Part shown: in pieces, positions 1 through 10,358 of the stretch
Layout: each line of letters starts with the position of its first letter
How positions within the stretch are numbered: position 1 is the first letter of the stretch
From: Pseudomonas sp. GM74
GTDB lineage: Bacteria; Pseudomonadota; Gammaproteobacteria; Pseudomonadales; Pseudomonadaceae
Direction of reading: 5' to 3'
Assembly: GCF_000282455.1 (NCBI RefSeq)
Contig: NZ_AKJG01000109.1
Span: 18,596-82,595, forward strand
DNA length: 64,000 nucleotides
Made by a program: the position numbers and the translations under genes
The notes under the pieces: generated by a model
The model's database searches: none
What the model was told of the DNA's origin: nothing
Seen by the model: only the letters and a program-made list of their open reading frames with translations

Positions 1-2
1 CA

Positions 3-1346
3 CGGATCGAGGCCCGGGAGCAGCAACTCAAGCGGGCCAGGGACGACTCCCAGGCAGCCTACGACCAGGCTCAGGGTCTGGCGGAAGAAACCCGCCATAC
101 CAACCGCAAACTGGAGCTCGAAGTCCAGGTGCGCAGCAAGATCGAGAAAAAGCTCACCGGTTTCCAGAACTACCTCAACAGCATCATCGACTCCATGCCG
201 TCGGCGCTGATCGCCCTCGACGAACAGCTCTACGTGACGCAATGGAACCAGGAGGCCAGCGCCCTGTCCGGCACGCGCCTCGATGAAGCTCTGAACCAGC
301 CAATCTTCCTGGCCTTCGAACCGCTCAAGCCGTTCTTGCCGCAACTCAAGGAAACGGTCGAGCAGCATACGGTGGCCAAGATCGAACGTGTCACCTGGCT
401 CAAGGACGACGAACCCCGCCACTACGCCCTGACGTTCTATCCATTGATGGGCGGTGCCGGGCGTGGCGTGGTGATCCGGATCGACGACATCACCCAGCGC
501 CTGTCCCTGGAGGAGATGATGGTGCAGTCCGAGAAAATGCTGTCGGTGGGTGGCCTGGCCGCCGGCATGGCCCACGAGATCAATAACCCACTGGGCGCGA
601 TCCTGCACAACGTGCAAAACATTCGCCGACGCCTGTCGCCCGATTTACCGAAGAACCTCGAAGTGGCCGAACAGGCCGGCATCGAACTGGCGACGGTCAA
701 CCAGTACCTGCAAATCCGCGAAGTGCCACAGTTGCTCGACGGCATCCAGCAGGCCGGTGCCCGGGCGGCGAAAATCGTCACCCACATGCTCAGTTTCAGC
801 CGTCGCAGCACCCGCCAGATGGCCCCGTGCGACCTGCCCGCCCTGATCGACCAGGCGGTGGAGATCGCCGGGAATGATTTCGACCTGGCGATCGGCTTCG
901 ACTTCAAGGGCCAGGCCATCATTCGCCAGTTCGATCCAGCCCTGGGACCGGTCCCCGGCACCGCCAACGAACTGGAGCAAGTGCTGCTCAACCTGTTGAA
1001 AAACGCCGCGCAAGCCATCCACCAGCGCGAAGACGACAGCGAGCCTGGGCGGATCGTTCTGCGCACCAGGCTGAATCCGCCATGGGCGGAAATTCAGGTC
1101 GAGGACAACGGCATTGGCATGAGCGAAAATGTGCGCAAACGGACCTTCGAGCCGTTTTTCACGACCAAGGAAATCGGCCAGGGCACCGGGCTTGGACTGT
1201 CGGTGTCGTACTTCATCATCACCAATAACCACAAGGGGCAGATGGAAGTGCAATCGACCCTGGGCCAAGGCACCTGCTTCACCTTGCGCCTGCCCCTGGC
1301 GAGCACGCCGCCTGTCTCGCAAGAACTCAATCTGCTATCGAGGTAA
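3..1346 (+). CDS. Sensor histidine kinase with PAS domain (5' end outside window)
   Basis: The reading frame is open from the first bases, so the gene starts upstream of the window. The first ATG (129) is internal, because coiled-coil-like charged sequence precedes it in frame. Counting from that ATG, a PAS-like segment covers residues about 15-125, followed by a HisKA H-box (AAGMAHEINNPLG) with the phospho-acceptor His at 149. The ATP-binding region has an N-box (LLNLLKNAAQAI), a G1 box (VEDNGIGM), FEPFFTTK and a GQGTGLGL G2 box. This is a complete catalytic core of a membrane-associated or cytoplasmic sensor kinase. No response regulator lies inside the window. Its position just beyond a mutT-GST-argJ-secA block matches my memory of PA4398 in P. 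aeruginosa, a kinase linked to swarming, but that equivalence is inference. Confidence 0.9.
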   Translation, partial: RIEAREQQLKRARDDSQAAYDQAQGLAEETRHTNRKLELEVQVRSKIEKKLTGFQNYLNSIIDSMPSALIALDEQLYVTQWNQEASALSGTRLDEALNQPIFLAFEPLKPFLPQLKETVEQHTVAKIERVTWLKDDEPRHYALTFYPLMGGAGRGVVIRIDDITQRLSLEEMMVQSEKMLSVGGLAAGMAHEINNPLGAILHNVQNIRRRLSPDLPKNLEVAEQAGIELATVNQYLQIREVPQLLDGIQQAGARAAKIVTHMLSFSRRSTRQMAPCDLPALIDQAVEIAGNDFDLAIGFDFKGQAIIRQFDPALGPVPGTANELEQVLLNLLKNAAQAIHQREDDSEPGRIVLRTRLNPPWAEIQVEDNGIGMSENVRKRTFEPFFTTKEIGQGTGLGLSVSYFIITNNHKGQMEVQSTLGQGTCFTLRLPLASTPPVSQELNLLSR

Positions 1347-1348
1347 CC

Positions 1349-1930
1349 ATGGGCTTTCGTTTGTCGAAGATTTACACCCGCACTGGCGACAAAGGCGAGA
1401 CCGGGCTGGGCGATGGTCGTCGCGTCCCCAAGGATCACCCGCGGATCGAGGCCATTGGCGAAGTCGATACGCTGAACAGTCAGGTGGGCGTGTTGCTGGC
1501 CGGGTTGGCGGCACAAACGGATACTTTTGCCGGCTTGCAGGAAGTGATCGAGGTTTTGGCGCCTTGCCAGCATCGATTGTTTGATCTGGGCGGTGAGCTG
1601 GCAATGCCGGTGTATCAGGCGCTGAATGCGGCGGAAATCGAGCGCCTGGAAGCGGCAATCGATGTGTGGAATGAAGAGTTGGGCCCACTGGAAAACTTCA
1701 TCTTGCCCGGCGGTTCGGCGCTGATTGCCCAGGCCCATGTCTGCCGTAGCCTGGCGCGCAGTGCCGAGCGGCGGTGTCAGCAATTGAATGCGATTGAGCC
1801 GTTGGCCGGGGTTGGTCTGGCGTACATCAATCGGTTGTCGGATTTGTTGTTTGTGGTGGCGCGGCTGATTGCCAAGCGTCAGGGCGTGGCGGAGATTCTT
1901 TGGCAGCCGGCGGCGAAGCCTGATAAATAA
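1349..1930 (+). CDS. PduO-type ATP:cob(I)alamin adenosyltransferase
   Basis: A 193-residue protein matching the PduO family over its full length. It has the N-terminal ATP-binding signature TRTGDKGETGLGDG (about residues 8-21), the EAIGEVDTLNSQVG segment and a C-terminal R-S-ERR-...-YINRLSDLLFVVAR helix. The enzyme transfers the adenosyl group of ATP to cob(I)alamin to make coenzyme B12. The ATG lies two bases after the TAA of the upstream kinase, so the two are probably co-transcribed, although no functional link is evident. A REPIN follows the stop and probably ends the unit. The family call is secure. The name cobO should be avoided because the CobA/CobO family is unrelated in sequence. 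Confidence 0.93.
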   Translation: MGFRLSKIYTRTGDKGETGLGDGRRVPKDHPRIEAIGEVDTLNSQVGVLLAGLAAQTDTFAGLQEVIEVLAPCQHRLFDLGGELAMPVYQALNAAEIERLEAAIDVWNEELGPLENFILPGGSALIAQAHVCRSLARSAERRCQQLNAIEPLAGVGLAYINRLSDLLFVVARLIAKRQGVAEILWQPAAKPDK

Positions 1931-1948
1931 TCGGCGACTGTCAGGCCG

Positions 1949-2046
1949 CCTTCGCGGGCAAGCCCGCTCCCACAGGGATTGTTGGTGTTCACACAATCTG
2001 TGTTTCACCTTGAACACTGTGGGAGCGGGCTTGCTCGCGAAAGGGC
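1949..2046. repeat. REPIN (two inverted REP arms)
   Basis: The arms TTCGCGGGCAAGCCCGCTCC (from 1951) and GTGGGAGCGGGCTTGCTCGC (from 2019) are inverted around a spacer of about 40 bp. It lies in the convergent gap between the adenosyltransferase and the Nudix gene, where it can form a strong hairpin in either transcript. Confidence 0.9.
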
Positions 2047-2065
2047 CAGCAGGAGCGCTACAAAG

Positions 2066-3010
2066 TCAGGCCTCAGGCCAGAATGCCCGAATCCCCGCCA
2101 CACCCTGCGCACCCGCCGCCCAGGCTTTCTCGACCTCCGCCGGGCCAACGCCACCAAGCAGGAACACCGGCTTGCTGAAGCCCTCGATCAAGCTCGACGC
2201 CTGCTCCCAACCCAATGGCTCGGCGCCCGGGTGAGTCAGGGTGGGTTGCACCGGCGACAGGGTCACGAAATCCACTCCCATCTGTTCGGCCAGTTCCAAC
2301 TCTTCAGCGTTATGGCATGACGCCGCCAGCCAGCGCGATGCCGGTAGCGGTCGGCCAGCCGCTGCGTATTTGCGCAACTGCGCCGAGGTAATGTGCCAAC
2401 CGGCGGACGGGAAATCGCCCAGCCATTCGAACGGCCCCTTGATCATCAATTGCGCCTTGCCGGCACACAGGCCTGCCGCATCCACGGCCAGGTCGCGATA
2501 TTTGGGATCGTAACCGCTCGGTGCGCGCAACTGGATCAGCTTGATGCCACCGGCAATGGCCTTCTGGATGCCACGCAGCAACGCCGGGGTTTCCAGATCT
2601 TCCGGGGTAATCAGGTACTGCGACGGCAATCGGGCCGCTGCGACGATCGGCTGATTGGCCGCCGGAAACTCGTAGCCCGACAGGTCGCGGGGCGACACCC
2701 AGGCCAGCGGTTGACCTTCGGCGCCGTGAGGTTCGCCGGTAAACGACGAGACTTCCCAGACATCCAGCAACACCTGCTTGTCCGGGTAATCGTGCCGGAT
2801 CTTGATCAGCGGGCGCGCCGCGCCGACCACAATTCCCAGTTCCTCATGGAGTTCACGGGCCAGTGCGGTTTCGACCGACTCGTCGGCCTCGACCTTACCG
2901 CCTGGAAACTCCCACAGGCCGCCCTGGTGCTGTGAATCGGCACGGCGGGCGATCAGGATCTGGCCACTGCCATCGCGGATGACGGCGGCGGCGACATGGA
3001 CTCGTCTCAC
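2066..3010 (-). CDS. Nudix hydrolase (MutT-like) fused to a thiamine-phosphate-synthase-like domain
   Basis: A two-domain protein of 314 residues from the GTG at 3010. That start is chosen because it overlaps the stop of the upstream GST gene (GTGA) and has a GGAGG about 10 bases upstream. The N-terminal 130 residues contain a full Nudix box (GGKVEADESVETALARELHE followed by ELGI), the Mg2+ and pyrophosphate-cleaving motif of MutT, which removes 8-oxo-dGTP. Residues about 135-314 are a TIM-barrel of the ThiE/TenI type (IQLR, FVTLSPVQPTLTHPGA, LLGGVG). The LREK and GVHLGQ residues of working thiamine phosphate synthases are changed to LRAP and GWHITS, so the barrel may not make thiamine phosphate. 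The same fusion is common next to secA/argJ in pseudomonads. Confidence 0.9.
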   Translation of the reverse strand: MRRVHVAAAVIRDGSGQILIARRADSQHQGGLWEFPGGKVEADESVETALARELHEELGIVVGAARPLIKIRHDYPDKQVLLDVWEVSSFTGEPHGAEGQPLAWVSPRDLSGYEFPAANQPIVAAARLPSQYLITPEDLETPALLRGIQKAIAGGIKLIQLRAPSGYDPKYRDLAVDAAGLCAGKAQLMIKGPFEWLGDFPSAGWHITSAQLRKYAAAGRPLPASRWLAASCHNAEELELAEQMGVDFVTLSPVQPTLTHPGAEPLGWEQASSLIEGFSKPVFLLGGVGPAEVEKAWAAGAQGVAGIRAFWPEA

Positions 3011-3639
3011 CTTTGCAATTCCTCCAGTCCAGCCTTCTGCCAGGCCTTGAAGGCTGGCCATTGGTAGATGCTTTCAACATAGGCTTCGTCGGCCACGGAC
3101 AGCTTCACCCGATAGGTGCGCAGGCGCACCGCGATGGGTGCAAAGAACGCGTCGGCCAACGTGATGCGGCCAAACAGGTACGGACCGCTCTCGGTGGTTG
3201 CGGCACGACACTCGGCCCACAACGCTGACATGCGCTCGATGTCCGCCTGGACATCGGCCGGGACCGGTGACAGCGCTGCGTCATGGCTCAAGTCGAACGG
3301 CATGTTGCCGCGCATGGCGAAAAAGCCACTGTGCATCTGCGCGCACGCCGAACGCGCCTGGGCACGGGCGGCAGTGTCTTTGGGCCACAGGTTCGCGTCG
3401 GGAAACTGTTCTGCCAGGTATTCGGCAATCGCCAGGGAGTCGGCGATGGTGCCGTGTTCGGTTTTCAGCAGCGGGACCTTGCCGGTGGGCGAATGCTTGA
3501 GCAGACGCTCACGGGTGTCCGGCTGGTTCAGCTTGATCAATTCTTCGGTGTAGGAGGCGCCAGCCAGATCGAGGGCCAGGGCCCCGCGCAGGGACCAGGA
3601 GGAATGCAGTTTGTCGCCGATGATCAGGTGCAGGCTCAT
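3007..3639 (-). CDS. Glutathione S-transferase family protein
   Basis: A 210-residue protein with a thioredoxin-like N-terminal half (LIIGDKLHSSWSLRGALAL) carrying the GST residues V-P-L-L (about 56-59) and D-S-L-A-I-A-EYL (about 67-75, the glutathione gamma-glutamyl binding motif). The C-terminal half is all-helical and contains ITLADAFFAPIA, the N-capping motif of GST helix 6. The SSW near the N-terminus supplies the likely catalytic Ser. It resembles the YfcF/zeta-like bacterial GSTs, but the substrate cannot be told from sequence. It overlaps the downstream Nudix gene by four bases and is probably co-transcribed with it. Confidence 0.9.
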   Translation of the reverse strand: MSLHLIIGDKLHSSWSLRGALALDLAGASYTEELIKLNQPDTRERLLKHSPTGKVPLLKTEHGTIADSLAIAEYLAEQFPDANLWPKDTAARAQARSACAQMHSGFFAMRGNMPFDLSHDAALSPVPADVQADIERMSALWAECRAATTESGPYLFGRITLADAFFAPIAVRLRTYRVKLSVADEAYVESIYQWPAFKAWQKAGLEELQR

Positions 3640-3694
3640 GTTCGGGACCTTTTGGTGGGGGGACAGGCCAAAATCTCTAGCGTCTGGTCATCCG

Positions 3695-3786
3695 TCATCG
3701 CGGGCAGGCCCGCTCCCACAGTGACCGCGTTGAACACAACCCTTGTGTACGCTGCTGAACCTGTGGGAGCGGGCTTGCCCGCGATC
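3695..3786. repeat. REPIN between argJ and the GST gene
   Basis: Inverted arms TCGCGGGCAGGCCCGCTCCC (from 3698) and GTGGGAGCGGGCTTGCCCGC (from 3762) with a spacer of about 40 bp. It separates argJ from the GST/Nudix pair and may act as a transcript-stabilising or terminating hairpin. Confidence 0.88.
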
Positions 3787-3800
3787 GGGTCGACCCGATC

Positions 3801-5018
3801 TTAGGTACGGTACTCAGCGTTGATCTTCACGTACTCGTGGGACAGGTCGGTGGTCCAGATGGTTTCGCTGCAATCGCCACGACCCAACTCGATACGGATA
3901 GTGATTTCTTCCTGCTGCATCACCGCCGCGCCCTGGACTTCGGTGTAGGTCGCCGCGCGCGCGCCATGGCTGGCAATGCACACGTCGCCGAGGAACACGT
4001 CAATCTTGCTCACATCCAGGTTTGGCACACCGGCACGGCCTACGGCCGCCAGGATACGGCCCCAGTTCGGGTCCGAAGCAAACAGCGCGGTCTTGATCAG
4101 CGGCGAGTGAGCCACGGTGTAACCGACGTCCAGACACTCCTGGTGATTGCCGCCGCCATTGACTTCAACGGTGACGAATTTGGTTGCGCCTTCACCGTCA
4201 CGAACGATGGCCTGGGCCACGTCCATGCACACTTCGAACACCGCTTGCTTGAGCTTGGCGAACAGCTCGCCTTCGGCGCGGGTGATTTCCGGCAATGCGG
4301 CCTGACCGGTGGCGATCAGCATGCAGCAGTCGTTGGTCGATGTATCACCATCGATGGTGATGCGGTTGAACGACTTGTTGGCGCCGTCCAGTATCAGGTT
4401 TTGCAGCACGTCGCGCGAGACTTTGGCGTCGGTGGCGATGTAGCCGAGCATGGTCGCCATGTTCGGGCGAATCATGCCGGCGCCTTTGCTGATGCCGGTA
4501 ACGGTGATGGTCACACCGTCGTGCTGGAACTGACGGCTCGCGCCTTTGGGCAGGGTGTCTGTGGTCATGATGCCGGTGGCGGCAGCTTCCCAGTTGTGGA
4601 TCGACAGGTCGTCGAGGGCCGCCTGCAGCGCGCCTTCGATTTTTTCGACCGGCAGTGGCTCGCCGATCACACCGGTGGAGTACGGCAGCACCTGTTTGGC
4701 ATCGACACCGGTCAACTCGGCCAGTTTCGCGCAAGTGCGCTCGGCGGCGACCAGGCCTGGCTCGCCGGTTCCGGCGTTGGCATTGCCGGTGTTGGTCAGC
4801 AGGTAACGCACAGGGCCTTGCACGCGTTGCTTGGCCAGGATAACCGGTGCGGCGCAAAAGGCGTTCAGGGTGAACACGCCGGCAACCGTGGAGCCTTCTA
4901 CACAGCGCATGACCACAACATCCTTGCGCCCCGGGCGCTTGATGCCGGCCGAGGCGATACCGAGTTCAAAACCGGCAACCGGGTGCAACGTTGGCAAAGG
5001 ACCAAGACCAACAGCCAT
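3801..5018 (-). CDS. argJ: Bifunctional glutamate N-acetyltransferase / amino-acid acetyltransferase
   Basis: ArgJ of 405 residues, the usual length. It moves the acetyl group from N-acetylornithine to glutamate and can also make N-acetylglutamate from acetyl-CoA, running the cyclic arginine pathway. Visible marks are the autoproteolysis site NMA/TMLGYIATDA, where the conserved Thr becomes the N-terminal nucleophile of the beta subunit, and the upstream ATGIMTTDTLPKG oxyanion-hole region. The TNTGNANAGTG and FNRITIDGDTSTND blocks are also present. The ATG at 5018 has GGAG about 6 bases upstream. It lies downstream of secA in the same orientation, separated by a terminator-like hairpin, as in other pseudomonads. 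Confidence 0.97.
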   Translation of the reverse strand: MAVGLGPLPTLHPVAGFELGIASAGIKRPGRKDVVVMRCVEGSTVAGVFTLNAFCAAPVILAKQRVQGPVRYLLTNTGNANAGTGEPGLVAAERTCAKLAELTGVDAKQVLPYSTGVIGEPLPVEKIEGALQAALDDLSIHNWEAAATGIMTTDTLPKGASRQFQHDGVTITVTGISKGAGMIRPNMATMLGYIATDAKVSRDVLQNLILDGANKSFNRITIDGDTSTNDCCMLIATGQAALPEITRAEGELFAKLKQAVFEVCMDVAQAIVRDGEGATKFVTVEVNGGGNHQECLDVGYTVAHSPLIKTALFASDPNWGRILAAVGRAGVPNLDVSKIDVFLGDVCIASHGARAATYTEVQGAAVMQQEEITIRIELGRGDCSETIWTTDLSHEYVKINAEYRT

Positions 5019-5078
5019 GAATGCGCTCCTTTATAAATGATGTCTGCACCGTTTCAGCAGAACGGTGGTTCGAATGGT

Positions 5079-5112
5079 AAAACGCCGCGACGGCAGAAGC
5101 CGGTCGCGGCGC
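5079..5112 (-). terminator. Rho-independent terminator after secA
   Basis: On the minus strand a stem of CGCCGCGAC paired with GTCGCGGCG, extended by GGC/GCC, is followed by GTTTTACC. It lies between the secA stop and the argJ start and should end or attenuate secA transcription. Confidence 0.7.
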
Positions 5113-5138
5113 GGGTATTTCAGCGATTGAAACGGGTT

Positions 5139-7874
<2,736 letters not shown>

Positions 7875-8181
7875 ATCGGCAGGATCTTCCACACTAAAGG
7901 GATGGAGGGCGGCCCCGTGAGTCGCCCGTGCAGCCCTCATGGCCGCATGCGAACGAGCATTCTACCCGGAAACGATGGAGAGGAAAGTGGCGATATTCCA
8001 CGATGCTGGCACAGCGCTTTGACGGGGCTCACTTAAAATAAGGGCGTTTTGCTCAACTTCAAGCCATTCAAGACAGAAGTTAGTTGTTGATTTAATGGGC
8101 AAAGCACCCACAAAAGCAATGGGCGGGTGCATCCGGCGCTTTCTGCTACCATGGCGCCTCTGTTACTTCAGGTGTCTGATC
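7875..8181. other. Divergent secA/dciA intergenic region
   Basis: About 307 bases without a gene. It must hold the promoters of the two divergent genes. I see an imperfect hairpin (GCACCC paired with GGGTGC, about 8105-8131) just upstream of dciA and a possible weak -10 (TACCAT, about 8147) preceded by TGC. No SecM-like arrest ORF could be supported upstream of secA. Confidence 0.4.
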
Positions 8182-8637
8182 ATGGCATTTCGCCCACTTA
8201 CGGCCAAAGTACCTGCCGTTCTACTACGCGAAGCCAAGCCGCTGAAAGCCATTCTCGGCCACGCTCAACGCCTGGGTCATCTGCAACGTTTGCTCGAAAG
8301 CCAATTGCAACCCGCCGCTCGCGAGCATTGCCACGTGGCTTCCTGGCGCGAAGGCAGTTTGTTGCTGATTGTCACCGACGGTCATTGGGCAACCCGCCTG
8401 CGCTACCAGCAGAAACGCCTGCAGCGGCAACTGCAAATGTTCGACGAGTTTGCCAATCTGACCCGGATCCTGTTCAAAGTTCAACCGCCGACCGTTCAGC
8501 AAGGTGCGGCCGGGCATACGATGGATTTGTCCAACGACGCGGCAGCGACCATTCAGGCCACTGCCGACGGCATCAGCGACCCGAATTTGCGGGCGGCGCT
8601 GGAGCGGTTGGCGGCGCACGCCAAATCCAAAACCTGA
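8182..8637 (+). CDS. dciA: DUF721 protein DciA, replicative helicase operator
   Basis: A 151-residue protein. The ATG at 8182 (MAFRPLTAKVPAVLL) is preferred over upstream in-frame starts because it gives the normal N-terminus. Residues about 10-100 form the DUF721 fold (LGHLQRLLESQLQ, VASWREGSLLLIVTDGHWATRLRYQQKRL). DciA is the widespread loader or operator of the DnaB replicative helicase in bacteria that lack DnaC/DnaI. The C-terminal third is low-complexity and probably disordered, as known for DciA. It sits divergent from secA as in other pseudomonads. The gene usually seen on its other side, lpxC, is absent here and an ATPase gene takes its place. Confidence 0.88.
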   Translation: MAFRPLTAKVPAVLLREAKPLKAILGHAQRLGHLQRLLESQLQPAAREHCHVASWREGSLLLIVTDGHWATRLRYQQKRLQRQLQMFDEFANLTRILFKVQPPTVQQGAAGHTMDLSNDAAATIQATADGISDPNLRAALERLAAHAKSKT

Positions 8638-8646
8638 CACTGGACC

Positions 8647-8674
8647 AATGTGGGAGCGGGCTTGCTCCCACATT
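8647..8674. terminator. Truncated REP forming a perfect hairpin between convergent genes
   Basis: AATGTGGGAGC and GCTCCCACATT pair over 11 bp around a GGGCTT loop. The loop keeps the REP core GGGCTTGC, so this looks like a shortened REP. It lies between convergent dciA and the HerA-like gene and could act as a bidirectional transcription barrier, although it has no T-tract. Confidence 0.6.
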
Positions 8675-8691
8675 GACTGTGTTCGCTCAAG

Positions 8692-10182
8692 CTAGCGGCG
8701 TTTTTTGCTGCCTAGCAACGAGCCCATCAAGCCGCGCACCAACTGTCGGCCAATCTGGTTCGCCGCCTGTTGCATCGCCGATTTCAGCGCCTTCCCTGCC
8801 GCGGTACCGAGGAACTCTCCCGCCTGCTCGGTGAAGCTCGGTTCCTGTTTGCCCTGCTCCGCTTCGGGCTCAGGAGCCAGTCCCTTGCGTCCCATCAGCA
8901 CCTCATAGGCTGATTCGCGATCGATCGGTTGGTCATAACGCCCTTTGAACGGTGAGCCTGCGATCAATATCGTGCGCTCGGTTTCCGTCAAAGGCCCGAT
9001 CCGCGATTGCGGCGGTGCCACCAGCACCCGCTGGACCATTTCCGGCGTGCCTTTTTCCTGCAGGGTGCCGACCAGCGCCTCACCGATCCCGAGTTCGGTC
9101 AACACCGCTAAGGCATCGAACGCAGGATTCGGCCGGAAACCCTCGGCCACCGCGCGCAGGGACTTCTGCTCCTTGGCGGTGAACGCACGCAGACCGTGCT
9201 GGATGCGCAAGCCCAACTGCGCCAGCACATCATCAGGCAGGTCACCCGGCGACTGGGTGACGAAATACACGCCCACGCCTTTCGAACGAATCAGCCTCAC
9301 GACCTGTTCCAGGCGATCACGCAATGCCTGGGGCGTACCGTTGAACAGCAAGTGGGCCTCGTCGAAGAACAGCGCCAGCAACGGTTTGTCGGCATCGCCA
9401 CGCTCGGGCAACTGTTCGAACAGCTCGGCCAGCAGCCACAGCAGGAACGTCGCGTAGACTTTCGGCGCCTCATGCACCAGGCGGCTGGCATCGAGCAAAT
9501 GAATGCGACCACGGCCGTCCGCCGTGGGCTGGAGGATGTCTTCGAGTTGCAGCGCCGGCTCGCCGAACAGGGCTTCGGCGCCCTGTTGCTCCAGGGTCGC
9601 CAGACGTCGCAGCAATGCCTGGCTGGAGCCTGTGGTCATCAATGCCGCATCGTCGCCCAGCAACCGGGGGTTGTCCCGCAGGTGATTGAGCAACGCCTTC
9701 AGGTCCTTGAGATCGAGCAACAACAGGCCTTCGCGGTCCGCCACCTTGAACGCGGCGTACAGCGCCGACTGCTGACTGTCGGTCAGCTCCAGCAGGCTGC
9801 CCAGCAGCAGTGGCCCCATTTCACTCAAGGTTGTGCGTAAAGGATGACCGGACTGACCGTGTATGTCCCACAGCGTCACCGGATAAGCCTGAGGCTTATG
9901 GTTGAGCCAGGGCATCCCGGCAATCCGCTCGGCGATCTTGCCCTGAGGGTTGCCGGCGGCGCCAAGGCCGCACAGGTCACCCTTGATGTCGGCGGCGAAC
10001 ACCGCCACGCCGGCATCGCTGAAGGCTTCGGCCAATCGTTGCAAAGTGACGGTTTTGCCGGTACCAGTCGCGCCCGCGATCAATCCGTGGCGGTTCGCCA
10101 GGCGCATGGCCTGGGCAATCGGCTGCCCTTTGAGATCGGCGCCGATAACGAGTTGCAATGAGTCAGGCATTTGGTCACCCAT
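8692..10182 (-). CDS. DUF853/HerA-like helicase-family ATPase (YjgR type)
   Basis: A protein of about 496 residues with Walker A GATGTGKTVTLQRLAE near residue 40 and Walker B LLALFFDEAHLLF near residue 265. A downstream RSKGVGVYFVTQSPGDLPDDVL segment is typical of HerA/FtsK-like hexameric ATPases. The C-terminus is basic (LLGSKKRR) after a helical GTAAGKALKSAMQQAANQIGRQ segment, a DUF853 hallmark. Its cellular role is not established; E. coli YjgR is the family reference. The start is uncertain. The ATG at 10182 has AGGA 13 bases upstream, while the ATG at 10170 has GGGTGA at better spacing. A start at 10224 is unlikely because it would run through the candidate FliA promoter of the divergent chemoreceptor. 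Confidence 0.85.
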   Translation of the reverse strand: MGDQMPDSLQLVIGADLKGQPIAQAMRLANRHGLIAGATGTGKTVTLQRLAEAFSDAGVAVFAADIKGDLCGLGAAGNPQGKIAERIAGMPWLNHKPQAYPVTLWDIHGQSGHPLRTTLSEMGPLLLGSLLELTDSQQSALYAAFKVADREGLLLLDLKDLKALLNHLRDNPRLLGDDAALMTTGSSQALLRRLATLEQQGAEALFGEPALQLEDILQPTADGRGRIHLLDASRLVHEAPKVYATFLLWLLAELFEQLPERGDADKPLLALFFDEAHLLFNGTPQALRDRLEQVVRLIRSKGVGVYFVTQSPGDLPDDVLAQLGLRIQHGLRAFTAKEQKSLRAVAEGFRPNPAFDALAVLTELGIGEALVGTLQEKGTPEMVQRVLVAPPQSRIGPLTETERTILIAGSPFKGRYDQPIDRESAYEVLMGRKGLAPEPEAEQGKQEPSFTEQAGEFLGTAAGKALKSAMQQAANQIGRQLVRGLMGSLLGSKKRR

Positions 10183-10185
10183 GAT

Positions 10186-10212
10186 TAATCTTTGGTCCTG
10201 CACGGCCGATAG
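10186..10212 (+). promoter_or_regulatory. Candidate FliA (sigma-28) promoter for the chemoreceptor gene
   Basis: TAAT, a 15-base spacer, then GCCGATAG. The FliA consensus is TAAA-N15-GCCGATAA, so 10 of 12 specified bases match with exact spacing. It points at the chemoreceptor gene about 150 bases downstream. Chemoreceptor genes are known FliA targets in pseudomonads; the assignment here is inference. Confidence 0.5.
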
Positions 10213-10358
10213 AGATAACGACAAAGCAGTCAGACACGATCTGGTCGGAAATTTCCCTAAGGAGAGTCGGAAAATTCACTTGCTTTCAACCTTGCCCGTC
10301 GTGCGTCCCTTTATAAAAGCACGCGCTGGACATTAAGACCTTAGCGGAACCCCAAGCC

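Noticed and set aside
8005..8020. TGGCAC followed by TTTG, resembling a sigma-54 promoter upstream of dciA
   Set aside because: The -12 GC dinucleotide is missing at the required spacing, and a housekeeping replication gene is an unlikely RpoN target.
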